NCBI RefSeq assembly: GCF_036786105.1
Contig: NZ_DAIQRQ010000001.1
Location: 1 to 64,000 of the forward strand
Direction: 5' to 3'
Length of the DNA stretch: 64,000 nucleotides
Origin: Ohtaekwangia sp036786105
Lineage (GTDB): Bacteria > Bacteroidota > Bacteroidia > Cytophagales > Cyclobacteriaceae
The translations under genes were made by a program, and so were the position numbers. A model generated the notes under the pieces. It saw nothing but the letters and a program-made list of their open reading frames with translations. It made no database searches and was not told the origin of the DNA. Positions 9,438-17,575 of this stretch are shown here, piece after piece. Numbering within the stretch: position 1 is the first letter of the stretch; the number at the start of each line of letters is the position of its first letter.

Positions 9438-9711
9438 TTCTGGTTCAATTTATATTCCACTTTCCACGCTAAACAAAATGCCTGACATCGATAACCGGCG
9501 GTACATCTGATTAAACCGTATTATAATTCTTTCCGAAAATTTGTTTGTGTCTTCCAACACATCACCAAACAAAAGTTTGAATTTCGGGAAAAAGAGTAGA
9601 ATTTTATCACCCCTGTCTGTCACCTAATCGTGACGAGACGCGACAAACTTTGGTTGCCATGCTTTTTGAAATATTTTTCTAACAATAAACCCTAACGACT
9701 AACAAACAACC
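9438..9711. promoter_or_regulatory. Divergent intergenic region with an inverted repeat, upstream of acs
   Basis: This 274-base region separates the radical SAM cassette (leftward) from acs (rightward) and must hold both promoters. It contains a perfect 8-base inverted repeat, TTTGTTTG at 9540-9547 and CAAACAAA at 9566-9573, with a smaller TGT/ACA repeat inside the loop. That could be an operator or a hairpin. No consensus TTTG-N19-TAnnTTTG promoter was found by eye. Confidence 0.35.
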
Positions 9712-11604
9712 ATGAACGTGATCAGAACTTTTGAAGATTATCAGGAACAGTACAAAAAAAGCATCGAACACCCGGAGAATTTCTGGAGCGAAGTGGCCGG
9801 CAATTTTTACTGGCGCAAGAAGTGGGACAAGGTGTTGGAGTGGGACTTTCACAAACCTGAAGTAAAATGGTTTCAGGGGGCCAAATTGAATATAACAGAA
9901 AACTGCCTCGACCGTCATCTTACAAAACATGCGAATCAAACTGCCATCATTTGGGAGCCCAACAATCCCGATGATGATGCTAAGCATATAACGTATCAGC
10001 AGTTGTTTGAAGAAGTCTGCAAAACTGCCAACATGCTAAAGGCTAACGGAGTAAAGAAAGGCGATCGTGTGTGCATTTACTTGCCCATGATACCCGAGCT
10101 TGCTTATGCAGTGCTTGCCTGCGCGCGCATTGGTGCAGTGCACTCGGTAGTATTTGCCGGCTTTTCGGCTAAATCAGTTGCCGATCGGGTACAAGATGCC
10201 GGATGCAATATTGTAATTACTTCTGATGGCGCCCATCGTGGTGAGAAGACGATCAATCTAAAGGGAATTATCGATCAGGCAATGGAAAGCTGTCCGGGTG
10301 TTTCGTGCGTTATCGTAAAAGAATATCTCAAGTCAGGCGTACCTATGAAAACAGGGCGGGATGTCTATTGGCATGATGAGATACAAAAAGTAAATGCCGA
10401 TTGCCCGGCAGAAGAGATGGATGCAGAAGACATGCTCTTTATACTTTATACGTCCGGTTCCACTGGCAAGCCGAAAGGCATGGTGCACACCTGTGGCGGA
10501 TACATGGTATATACCAATTATACTTTCAAAACGGCTTTTCAATACCATGAAGGGCACGTGTATTGGTGTACGGCAGATATAGGCTGGATTACCGGTCACT
10601 CCTACATACTCTATGGTCCGTTATCTGCCGGAGCTACAACGGTTATGTTTGAGGGTATACCTTCATGGCCCGATTGGGGAAGATTCTGGCAGGCAATAGA
10701 ACGCCACAAGGTAAATATATTCTATACAGCTCCTACCGCCATACGATCTTTGCAACAAGCGCCGCTAAGCTTTGTAGAGAAGTATGATTTGTCTTCATTG
10801 AAAGTACTTGGAAGCGTAGGCGAACCGATCAACGAAGAAGCATGGAACTGGTACGACAAAAATATAGGCAAGGGCAAATGTCCTATAATAGATACCTGGT
10901 GGCAGACTGAAACAGGAGGTTTCATGATCACGCCAATCGCAAATGTTACAAAGCTTAAGCCTGCCCATGCTACATTGCCACTGCCGGGTGTACAACCTGC
11001 CGTAATGAATGAAAGCGGATTGGAGATAGAAGGCAATAATATTGAAGGAAGGCTCACTATAAAATTTCCATGGCCGTCTATGGCGCGCACCATCTATGGC
11101 GACCATCAGCGATTTAAGGAAACGTACTTTTCATCGTTTCCCGGAAAGTATTTCACGGGCGATGGCTGCAAGCGTGATAATGATGGTTACTATCGCATAA
11201 CCGGAAGGGTAGACGATATAATTATTGTATCGGGTCATAACCTCGGTACTGCGGAAATTGAAAGTGCTATTGATGAACATGCCAATGTGATTGAAACAGC
11301 TGTGGTTGGTTTTCCGCACGATATTAAAGGGCAGGGTATATATGCTTTTGTGATCTGCTATGAGAAACCAACGGAAGAAGAAAAACTTCGCGTTGAAATA
11401 AAAGATACGGTTTCCAAAATCATTGGTCCTATTGCCAAGCCTGATAAAATACAGTTTGTAAGCGGTCTTCCTAAAACACGTTCCGGCAAGATCATGCGAA
11501 GAATTTTGCGCAAGGTTGCCGAAGGTGATACTGGCAATCTCGGCGATACAACAACACTGCTTGATCCTGCGGTAGTAGATGAAATAAAAGCAGGAGCACT
11601 ATAA
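9712..11604 (+). CDS. acs: Acetyl-CoA synthetase (AMP-forming)
   Basis: 630 residues, the usual length. It activates acetate to acetyl-CoA through acetyl-AMP in the cytoplasm. The ATP-binding loop YTSGSTGKPKG is near residue 247. DTWWQTETGG contains the acyl-pocket tryptophan that restricts the enzyme to short acids. PKTRSGKIMRR near the C-terminus carries the adenylation Lys (about K593), the site acetylated in well-studied Acs enzymes. An N-terminal Acs domain is present. Transcribed alone, followed by a strong terminator at 11620..11655. Confidence 0.96.
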   Translation: MNVIRTFEDYQEQYKKSIEHPENFWSEVAGNFYWRKKWDKVLEWDFHKPEVKWFQGAKLNITENCLDRHLTKHANQTAIIWEPNNPDDDAKHITYQQLFEEVCKTANMLKANGVKKGDRVCIYLPMIPELAYAVLACARIGAVHSVVFAGFSAKSVADRVQDAGCNIVITSDGAHRGEKTINLKGIIDQAMESCPGVSCVIVKEYLKSGVPMKTGRDVYWHDEIQKVNADCPAEEMDAEDMLFILYTSGSTGKPKGMVHTCGGYMVYTNYTFKTAFQYHEGHVYWCTADIGWITGHSYILYGPLSAGATTVMFEGIPSWPDWGRFWQAIERHKVNIFYTAPTAIRSLQQAPLSFVEKYDLSSLKVLGSVGEPINEEAWNWYDKNIGKGKCPIIDTWWQTETGGFMITPIANVTKLKPAHATLPLPGVQPAVMNESGLEIEGNNIEGRLTIKFPWPSMARTIYGDHQRFKETYFSSFPGKYFTGDGCKRDNDGYYRITGRVDDIIIVSGHNLGTAEIESAIDEHANVIETAVVGFPHDIKGQGIYAFVICYEKPTEEEKLRVEIKDTVSKIIGPIAKPDKIQFVSGLPKTRSGKIMRRILRKVAEGDTGNLGDTTTLLDPAVVDEIKAGAL

Positions 11605-11619
11605 CCCTTAATTTCAATT

Positions 11620-11655
11620 CACGGGGAGCCATCAGAAAGCTCTCCGTGATTTTTT
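11620..11655 (+). terminator. Rho-independent terminator after acs
   Basis: CACGGGGAGC pairs with GCTCTCCGTG across a 9-base loop (one wobble) and is followed by ATTTTTT. It lies 15 bases after the acs stop and before the convergent gene. Confidence 0.8.
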
Positions 11656-11660
11656 ACATC

Positions 11661-12167
11661 TCATAAAAGCCTTTTATTCTCTCGCATCATCTCAGAATAT
11701 CCTTGCTTCTTGCTCAGCGCCGTTAACGCCATCACAATTCGCTTGGTCTTCGTAGCATTCGTCTTGGCGCTCTCTATCCACTTGCTGAAGTATTGCTGAT
11801 GCGACATCGGTAGTGACTTAAAGAACGCCAGTGCACCGGGTTCTTCCTTCAAACATTTTACAAGATCAGGCGACAAAATGAGTTTACGTTCATCCAGCTC
11901 TAAAACCATTTTTACTTTTTCGCCATCGCGTTTGCCAATAGCCTTCCGCATAGTACCGTTTACCGGAAGGATAAAACTGCCATCGCCCATGGGAAGTATC
12001 GCGGCCTTTTCAAAAGTGTGCTGATCTATACTTCCTTTTACCCGAAATGAAACTTTGGTATCTGGCTTCAGCTTATGAGCCTGCGCTGCCGAAATCTCAA
12101 TATATGTCCAGCCGCTTTTCTCGCCTTTGCTATTAAATTTTAAAAGAGTGGTGGTGTATTGAATCAT
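11661..12167 (-). CDS. YdeI/OmpD-associated family protein with DUF1905
   Basis: 168 residues from the ATG at 12167. A TTG ten codons upstream is less likely because the family begins at the first beta-strand. Residues 1-95 match the DUF1905 beta-barrel (SGWTYIEISAAQAHKLKP, GDGSFILPVNGTMRKAIGK). The C-terminal third matches the YdeI 'bacteriocin-protection' helical region (FFKSLPMSHQQYFSKWIESA, then TKRIVMAL). The biochemical role of the family is not established. Convergent with acs and divergent from the MarR gene. Confidence 0.8.
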   Translation of the reverse strand: MIQYTTTLLKFNSKGEKSGWTYIEISAAQAHKLKPDTKVSFRVKGSIDQHTFEKAAILPMGDGSFILPVNGTMRKAIGKRDGEKVKMVLELDERKLILSPDLVKCLKEEPGALAFFKSLPMSHQQYFSKWIESAKTNATKTKRIVMALTALSKKQGYSEMMRENKRLL

Positions 12168-12217
12168 GAGATCAATCTTGTCCAAACAAGTTAACAACTA
12201 ATTTATAAAATAGACGG

Positions 12218-12237
12218 AATGTTGTATCGACAACATT
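12218..12237. promoter_or_regulatory. Probable MarR operator (autoregulatory)
   Basis: A perfect 8-base inverted repeat, AATGTTGT-ATCG-ACAACATT, lies 35 bases before the MarR start, in the divergent region with the DUF1905 gene. MarR dimers bind palindromes of this size. Related sites recur at 12734..12747 and 12778..12791. Confidence 0.65.
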
Positions 12238-12271
12238 TGTTCTATATTGGTATCAATCAACTGTATAAAGT

Positions 12272-12718
12272 ATGCCATTGGAAGACGATATCAAGCAGAC
12301 CAAGTTCTCGAGCGAGTACCAGAAGGCCAGCATCAATATTTTGTATACCGGCAGCTGGCTTTATAATATTAACGCAGCCAGCCTCAAAAATTTCGACATT
12401 ACACCGGAGCAGTTCAATGTGCTTCGGATTTTGCGGGGCAGCCACCCGCAAAAGATGATGCTGGCAGAGATTGCCTCCCGGATGATCGACAAGAACAGTA
12501 ATTGTACGCGCCTGGTTGAAAAACTGCGTCAAAAAGGCCTGGTTACACGTGAACTGTGCGAAGACAACCGGAGGCAGGTGGATATTGGAATCACCACCAA
12601 AGGACTCTCTCTCCTTAAAAAAATGGACACCGATATAGATTGGATAAATACGTTTGAAAACATTACAAAAGCAGAAGCAAAAGAGCTCAATCGTATTCTT
12701 GACAAATTGCGGGGTTAA
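12272..12718 (+). CDS. MarR-family transcriptional regulator
   Basis: 148 residues, usual for the family. The winged helix spans about 45-115: FDITPEQFNVLRILRG leads to the recognition helix region (MLAEIASRMIDKNSNCTRL) and the wing (LCEDNRRQVDIGITTKG). Terminal helices would form the dimer. MarR proteins usually repress themselves and a neighbouring stress operon until a phenolic, quinone or oxidant releases them. A palindrome precedes this gene and two related sites precede the pirin genes downstream. Confidence 0.92.
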   Translation: MPLEDDIKQTKFSSEYQKASINILYTGSWLYNINAASLKNFDITPEQFNVLRILRGSHPQKMMLAEIASRMIDKNSNCTRLVEKLRQKGLVTRELCEDNRRQVDIGITTKGLSLLKKMDTDIDWINTFENITKAEAKELNRILDKLRG

Positions 12719-12733
12719 ATACATATTGTAATA

Positions 12734-12747
12734 GTTGTAGATACAAC
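12734..12747. promoter_or_regulatory. Second MarR-type operator, upstream of the pirin operon
   Basis: GTTGTA-GA-TACAAC is a perfect 6-base palindrome between marR and the first pirin. An imperfect relative (GTTATAGATACAGA) follows at 12778..12791. The half-site GTTGTA resembles the one at 12218..12237. Confidence 0.6.
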
Positions 12748-12822
12748 AATTGTTATGAACTTAATTAACCTTCCATTGTTATAGATACAGACAGCTTTTT
12801 AGAAACTTTAAATCCCAATTAT

Positions 12823-13533
12823 ATGAATACCGTACTCCATAAAGCCAACACCCGCGGACATGCAAACCACGGATGGCTTGACACCAATCATACCTTTAGC
12901 TTTGCTCATTACTACGATCCTACCCGCATGCACTTCGGTGTGCTTCGTGTGTTGAATGATGATTTTGTAGATGGTGGCAAAGGTTTTGGCACACACCCTC
13001 ACGATAACATGGAGATTATTTCCATACCGCTTTATGGCGATCTGGAACACAAAGACAGCATGGGTAACACGGCTGTTATTAAAGAGAATGATGTTCAGAT
13101 TATGAGTGCCGGCACCGGTATATATCATTCTGAATACAACAAGAATAAAGACAAGAAGGTAAACTTTCTTCAAATCTGGGTCTTCCCAAAAGAACAGAAC
13201 ATTCAGCCCCGCTATGAGCAAAAGACATTCAAACCGGAGGACAGAGTAAATAAACTTCAGGAAGTAGTTTCACCTGTAAAAACTTCAGAGGGCGTTTGGA
13301 TTAACCAGGATGCCTGGTTCCATCTTGGCAACCTGAAAAAAGATTTTCAAACCGAGTATATCATCAAACAGAAAAATAATGGTGTATACATCTTTGTTGT
13401 TGAAGGCGATGTCACTATCAATGGTCAGACGTTAAACAAACGCGATGGCTTCGGCATCTGGAATACCTATAAACTTTCCATCACAGCCAACAGCGATGCT
13501 GAAGTGCTGCTGATGGAAGTACCGATGAACTAA
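12823..13533 (+). CDS. Pirin family protein (YhhW-like bicupin)
   Basis: 236 residues, bicupin layout. The N-terminal cupin carries the metal ligands in GTHPHDNMEIISIPL and GTGIYHSEYN. The second cupin is degenerate, as usual. YhhW-like pirins bind Fe or another metal and some oxidise quercetin; the physiological substrate is unknown here. It follows the MarR gene after a 104-base gap with two operator-like sites and precedes a second pirin. Confidence 0.9.
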   Translation: MNTVLHKANTRGHANHGWLDTNHTFSFAHYYDPTRMHFGVLRVLNDDFVDGGKGFGTHPHDNMEIISIPLYGDLEHKDSMGNTAVIKENDVQIMSAGTGIYHSEYNKNKDKKVNFLQIWVFPKEQNIQPRYEQKTFKPEDRVNKLQEVVSPVKTSEGVWINQDAWFHLGNLKKDFQTEYIIKQKNNGVYIFVVEGDVTINGQTLNKRDGFGIWNTYKLSITANSDAEVLLMEVPMN

Positions 13534-13588
13534 ATTCTATTCAGGCTGTGCCGAAGATATTCAGCATGGCTTTACAAACATTACAGTT

Positions 13589-14440
13589 ATGAAAAACAGA
13601 ACCGTTTCCACATTATTATATGCACAGGTTGTAAGCATGGGAACCATTCCGGTTCGACAACCTTTTCCAACCCAACGGGTACAGCAACTTGATCCGTTTT
13701 TACTTCTGCATCACCATAAACTTGACGCTGGCGAGGATGCTCACTGGGAAGGAGTGGGTGCGCATCCGCACCGCGGGTTTTCTCCTGTGACTTTTATTTT
13801 TGAAGGTGCATTGCGTCATCGCGACAGTCGTGGTCATAACAGCGTAGTCGAGGCCGGAGGCATTCAATGGATGAATGCCGGTATGGGTATAATTCACAGT
13901 GAACGCCCGGAAGATCCCAATAAGAGTATTGAGCTGATTCAGTTATGGATCAACTCTCCTGCTAAGCACAAAATGGATCAGCCGCTATATTTTCCGGTTA
14001 CACGTGAGGAAGCACCCTCGTACTTAAGTGATGACAAACTTGCTGCTGCCCGTATATTTTCGGGTGAGGTATGGGGAATAAAAGGAAAGATAGATCCTCT
14101 AAGTCCTATCACCGCAGTGACTATTGAATTTAAAAAAGGCGCAAAACTAACGATTCCGATTCCTGCCGAGCATACGGCCTTTCTCTATTTACTGGATGGC
14201 AAAGTTTCGGTAGGAGGATTTGGTTTGGTGGAAGGACATCATACTGCTGTATTCAATCGCGATGGAGAAGGTATCACGATCGAAGCGCTGGAAGATACAC
14301 GTACTTTATTGATGACCGGGCAACCACTCGATGAACCGGTAGTATCGTATGGCCCATTTGTGATGACTACACAAACGCAGATCATGGAAGCGATGCGCGA
14401 TTACCAGATGGGTAAAATGGGAGTTTTAATAGAAGATTGA
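13589..14440 (+). CDS. Pirin family protein (longer paralogue)
   Basis: 283 residues, a pirin of the longer type. Metal ligands are visible in GAHPHRGFSPVTFIFEG and in MNAGMGIIHSERP. A C-terminal pirin domain follows (HTAFLYLLDGKVSVG). It starts 55 bases after the first pirin and probably shares its transcript. The two are distant paralogues, not a recent duplication. Confidence 0.9.
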   Translation: MKNRTVSTLLYAQVVSMGTIPVRQPFPTQRVQQLDPFLLLHHHKLDAGEDAHWEGVGAHPHRGFSPVTFIFEGALRHRDSRGHNSVVEAGGIQWMNAGMGIIHSERPEDPNKSIELIQLWINSPAKHKMDQPLYFPVTREEAPSYLSDDKLAAARIFSGEVWGIKGKIDPLSPITAVTIEFKKGAKLTIPIPAEHTAFLYLLDGKVSVGGFGLVEGHHTAVFNRDGEGITIEALEDTRTLLMTGQPLDEPVVSYGPFVMTTQTQIMEAMRDYQMGKMGVLIED

Positions 14441-14456
14441 TCGTTCTTATAGAATA

Positions 14457-14505
14457 GAAGCAATGGCTAAAGCACAGAAAACAATGGCCATTGCTTCTTG
14501 CTTTT
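14457..14505 (+). terminator. Possible terminator after the pirin pair
   Basis: An 11-base perfect stem (GAAGCAATGGC at 14457-14467 with GCCATTGCTTC at 14487-14497) with a 19-base loop is followed by TTGCTTTTG. It would separate the pirins from the nitroreductase-OsmC genes, or act as an attenuator. Confidence 0.5.
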
Positions 14506-14545
14506 GAGAATGCGTACTTTGGAACGCGAACCGATAAACGAAGCG

Positions 14546-15124
14546 ATGGAAAAATCATCCAGTATTGAACATCCGGTGCTTGATCTCATCAAGAAAAGAA
14601 GAAGCGTCCGGGCTTTCTCGAGTGAACCCATTGAAGCCGATAAGATCAATTCCTTATTTGAAGCTACACGCTGGGCTCCCTCCAGCAGCAACGAGCAGCC
14701 CTGGGTATATATATATGCAACGCGAAATCAATCGGAACTCTGGGATAAGTTATTTGAGCCATTAAACGACAGCAACAAAGTATGGGTGAAAGATGCACCA
14801 CTCCTTATTCTTAGCCTGGCCCGAAAAACGTTCTCAGTGTATGGCAGCATGAACGAACATGCTATGTATGACCTGGGTGGTGCCAATTCTTTTCTCTCAT
14901 TACAAGCCGTTGAGTTTGGGATGCAGGTGCGGCAAATGGCTGGATTTAATTCCGGAAAGGTTGTTCAAAATCTAAATATACCAGACACCTATGAAGTAGG
15001 TGTATATATAGCAGTTGGATACCCGGGCGACCCATCCAACCTTCCGGATAAATTAAAGCAACGCGAAATCGCTCCACGCGAGCGTTTTCTACAGCAGGAA
15101 TTTGTTATGAACCGTACTTTTTAA
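14546..15124 (+). CDS. Nitroreductase family protein
   Basis: 192 residues from the ATG at 14546. ATG 14510 and TTG 14498 are further upstream in frame, but a promoter-like TACTTTG falls at 14515, favouring 14546. The FMN-binding start RRSVRAFSSEPI and ATRWAPSSSNEQPW are family hallmarks. These flavoenzymes reduce nitro groups, quinones or other electrophiles with NAD(P)H. Its stop overlaps the OsmC start by one base (TAATG), so the two are coupled. It lies downstream of a MarR regulator and two pirins. Confidence 0.88.
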   Translation: MEKSSSIEHPVLDLIKKRRSVRAFSSEPIEADKINSLFEATRWAPSSSNEQPWVYIYATRNQSELWDKLFEPLNDSNKVWVKDAPLLILSLARKTFSVYGSMNEHAMYDLGGANSFLSLQAVEFGMQVRQMAGFNSGKVVQNLNIPDTYEVGVYIAVGYPGDPSNLPDKLKQREIAPRERFLQQEFVMNRTF

Positions 15125-15519
15125 TGATACCCGAAAAAACTGTAATCGCTACCATTGGTAAAGATGCGTATGCTACCCAACTCGAAACCACAGTACATAC
15201 ATTAATCGCTGATGAGCCTGTAACGGATGGCGGCAAAGACCTGGGGCCACAGCCCTCTGACTTTCTCCGCATGTCGCTGGCTTCGTGCACCGCTATTACG
15301 CTTCGCATGTATGCAGATCGAAAAGGGATGAACATTGAACGGATACAAGTCACCATTTTTACAGAGACTGTAGAGAACAAAACTATCTTTCACCGCGCTG
15401 TAGAAGTAACCGGTGATATTGACGAAGGGCAACGCAAGCGTCTGCTACAAGTGGCTAATGCCTGTCCCATTCATAAAGTGTTAACGAATCCGATAGAAGT
15501 ACAAACGCAACTCTTGTGA
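15124..15519 (+). CDS. OsmC family peroxiredoxin-like protein
   Basis: 131 residues, normal length. Both family cysteines are present, in LASCTAITLRMYA and NACPIHKVLTNPI. OsmC/Ohr proteins reduce organic hydroperoxides through this pair. Coupled to the upstream nitroreductase and overlapping the frameshifted YjdI-like gene downstream. Confidence 0.9.
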   Translation: MIPEKTVIATIGKDAYATQLETTVHTLIADEPVTDGGKDLGPQPSDFLRMSLASCTAITLRMYADRKGMNIERIQVTIFTETVENKTIFHRAVEVTGDIDEGQRKRLLQVANACPIHKVLTNPIEVQTQLL

Positions 15520-15742
15520 AGAACATTACGAAGAAATATACCAACGGCGAGATTACGATTGTATGGAATCCTGCTCAATGCACGCATTCAACCTTGTGCT
15601 GGAAAGGGCTCGGCGAAGTATTAGATCCACGGAAAACATCCATGGATCACACCCGACAAAGCTTCCACTGAAAAAATTCAAAAAGTGTCCTTCAGGAGCA
15701 TTAAGTTATTTTCATAATTCAGAAGGCGAAAACAATTCCTGA
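15516..15742 (+). pseudogene. YjdI-type mono-cluster Fe-S protein, two apparent frameshifts
   Basis: Reading three frames in turn rebuilds a YjdI-like protein of about 75 residues: KNITKKYTNGEITIVW, CTHSTLCWKGLGEVLDPRK, then HPWITPDKASTEKI, then KCPSGALSYF, stopping at 15742. The 3-Cys-plus-Cys pattern fits a [4Fe-4S] site. The first break is in AAAA after CGG near 15642, the second in AAAAA near 15682; each is cured by deleting one A. A GTG at 15516 overlaps the OsmC stop. YjdI genes often sit beside OsmC or nitroreductase genes. The breaks are either sequencing errors in poly-A or real decay. Confidence 0.7.
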
Positions 15743-15762
15743 ACACACATAAATAACCAGCT

Positions 15763-16677
15763 TCATTTTTTCTTTAAAAGATCAGCCAGCGCTTTCTCCA
15801 ATGTATCAAACTTAAATGAGAAGCCTGCGCGCTGAATTTTTTCGGACGAAACTTTGCTGCCCTTTAATATAATATCAGCCATTTCACCAAACAATACTTT
15901 CAAAACAAATGCCGGTAAGGCCGGCAATAACAGCGGCTTCTGCATGGTGTGTGCTATAGCTTTTGTAAGCTCACGATTCGTTACCGGATATAGTCCTGTG
16001 CCATTGTAAGCTCCTTCCATTTGTTCATCGCTTAAAGCTTTTATAAACATGGAAGCAAGATCGTCCAGGTGTATCCAGCTTATATACTGATTGCCCGAAC
16101 CCAGTGGAGTGCCAACCCAATATTTAACAGGTCTGGCTATCTCTTTCAGGGCACCGCCTTTGTCACTTAAAACAATGCCTATGCGGATCTTCACAACACG
16201 TATACCGAGTTCCTGAATACGGTCTACCTCAGCTTCCCATTGCCTTACGACATTGGCTAGAAAATCTTTTCCGGGTTGATCGTCTTCATGAAATACTTTC
16301 TCAGCATCATCAAAACCATAATAACCTATAGCCGATGCCGAGATAAACGTTTTTACTGCATGGCCGCCCTTTTGAAGTTCATTGTATAACAATTGTGTTG
16401 ACTGTGTTCGGCTCTTTAATATCTCCCACTTTCGTTCATCCGTCCAGGGTTTATCAGCTACGGCAGCACCTGCCAGATGGACAATTGCATCTGTTCCTTC
16501 CAACGCATGGCGATCAACTTGTTTTTTATCTACATCCCATAGAAAGGTTCGCGCTGTTCCTGACCGATGATTGCGGCTAAGATGTGCCACATGATTACCT
16601 CGCTCCAGCAATAGTTCTGTGAGGCGGGTGCCTATCAAACCGGAGGCACCTGTTATCAATATATTTTTTGAACTCAA
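15763..16677 (-). CDS. TIGR01777 family epimerase-like protein
   Basis: 304 residues. Extended short-chain dehydrogenase fold, with the NAD(P)-binding GASGLIG at the N-terminus, then IVHLAGAAVADKPW and the active-site-region SASAIGYYGF. The C-terminal 50 residues match the DUF1731 domain that ends TIGR01777 proteins. These are predicted nucleoside-diphosphate-sugar epimerases (YfcH-like) and the substrate is not known. Divergent from the gene at 16721. Confidence 0.9.
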   Translation of the reverse strand: MSSKNILITGASGLIGTRLTELLLERGNHVAHLSRNHRSGTARTFLWDVDKKQVDRHALEGTDAIVHLAGAAVADKPWTDERKWEILKSRTQSTQLLYNELQKGGHAVKTFISASAIGYYGFDDAEKVFHEDDQPGKDFLANVVRQWEAEVDRIQELGIRVVKIRIGIVLSDKGGALKEIARPVKYWVGTPLGSGNQYISWIHLDDLASMFIKALSDEQMEGAYNGTGLYPVTNRELTKAIAHTMQKPLLLPALPAFVLKVLFGEMADIILKGSKVSSEKIQRAGFSFKFDTLEKALADLLKKK

Positions 16678-16685
16678 TTTTTATT

Positions 16686-16693
16686 TAGTTTTG
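16686..16693 (+). promoter_or_regulatory. Bacteroidota -7 element TAGTTTTG
   Basis: Matches TAnnTTTG 28 bases before the ATG at 16721. A TTTG at 16667-16670 is closer (15 bases) than the usual -33 spacing, so only the -7 box is well supported. Confidence 0.35.
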
Positions 16694-16720
16694 ATGCTGA
16701 TTAAAATTACTATACCAAAC

Positions 16721-17419
16721 ATGTACTTCACCAAAAAGTTTATACTATTTTCCATTGCGTTTCTTATCATATTTTCTCTACAAGCTCAAACTGTTACTGT
16801 AAAGAAGGAAAGTGCCCGCATTAAAAATGAAAATACAGACGGCAACGAAGTATTGCTGGACGGAATCGCAAGCGATGTAAATTCATCTCTTATAAAATTC
16901 TTGAAAACTTATGGGAAAGTAAAACAGAGTGAAGGCACAATCATATTGAGTGAACTCACATTAAACGGCAAGGCTTATACAACACCTGTTTATGCTCTAG
17001 TTAAAGATAAAGGTCAGCAGTCGGCTGCGTGGCTTGGCATTCGTTCATCTGAATGGTCTGCTGAAGATGTTGTTAAGATAAATACCGAGCTGGAGAAAAT
17101 TCTCCACGAATTTGGGGTCAAATTCTATCGCGATAAAATACAAGTTCAAATTGATGAAACCGCGCGGGCCATACAAGCCGTAGAAAAACAACAACAGCGT
17201 TTGATCAATGAAGGCAAAACACTTACTACCAAACTGGAAGACAACAAGCGTGAAAAAATTCAGTTAGAAAAGTCGCTGGAAAACAACAAACTTCAAAACG
17301 CGCTTCTGTTAAAGCGCATCGAGAAAAATAAACATGATCAGGATTCAATAACCATAGCAGCCGAGCAGATAAAAAAAGTAACGGTAATGCACAAAGAAAA
17401 GCAGCAAAAGGTAAATTAA
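16721..17419 (+). CDS. Exported hypothetical protein with C-terminal coiled coil
   Basis: 232 residues from the ATG at 16721; frame-open sequence upstream overlaps the divergent gene and is unlikely to be translated. The signal peptide FILFSIAFLIIFSLQAQ ends in a typical Ala-Gln cleavage site. A compact region (25-135) precedes a long charged coiled coil (about 145-225: IQAVEKQQQRLINEGKTL, KLEDNKREKIQLEKSLENNK). Not recognised. Probably periplasmic. Confidence 0.7.
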   Translation: MYFTKKFILFSIAFLIIFSLQAQTVTVKKESARIKNENTDGNEVLLDGIASDVNSSLIKFLKTYGKVKQSEGTIILSELTLNGKAYTTPVYALVKDKGQQSAAWLGIRSSEWSAEDVVKINTELEKILHEFGVKFYRDKIQVQIDETARAIQAVEKQQQRLINEGKTLTTKLEDNKREKIQLEKSLENNKLQNALLLKRIEKNKHDQDSITIAAEQIKKVTVMHKEKQQKVN

Positions 17420-17510
17420 CTGCTGCTTATAATTTACCTTCCTGTTGGTTACGATGGCGAATAAAAGGAAAAGCGCTTGTGACTAAAAATAAGCCCTATA
17501 AATAACGAAA

Positions 17511-17552
17511 GACACCGGTATATAATACCAGTGCCTTCCTCTGTCATTTTTT
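17511..17552 (+). terminator. Possible terminator between convergent genes
   Basis: GACACCGGTAT and ATACCAGTGCC can pair with two wobbles across a 3-base loop. A T-run (TTTTTT) follows about ten bases later. It lies between the convergent genes 16721..17419 and 17576..18562. Confidence 0.35.
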
Positions 17553-17575
17553 AAAATGCCTCTTAAACTACATGG

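Noticed and set aside
10722..11106. Minus-strand frames opposite acs
   Set aside because: Overlapping shadows of the acetyl-CoA synthetase coding sequence.
12257..13221. Minus-strand frames opposite marR and the first pirin
   Set aside because: Shadows; both plus-strand genes have recognisable family motifs.
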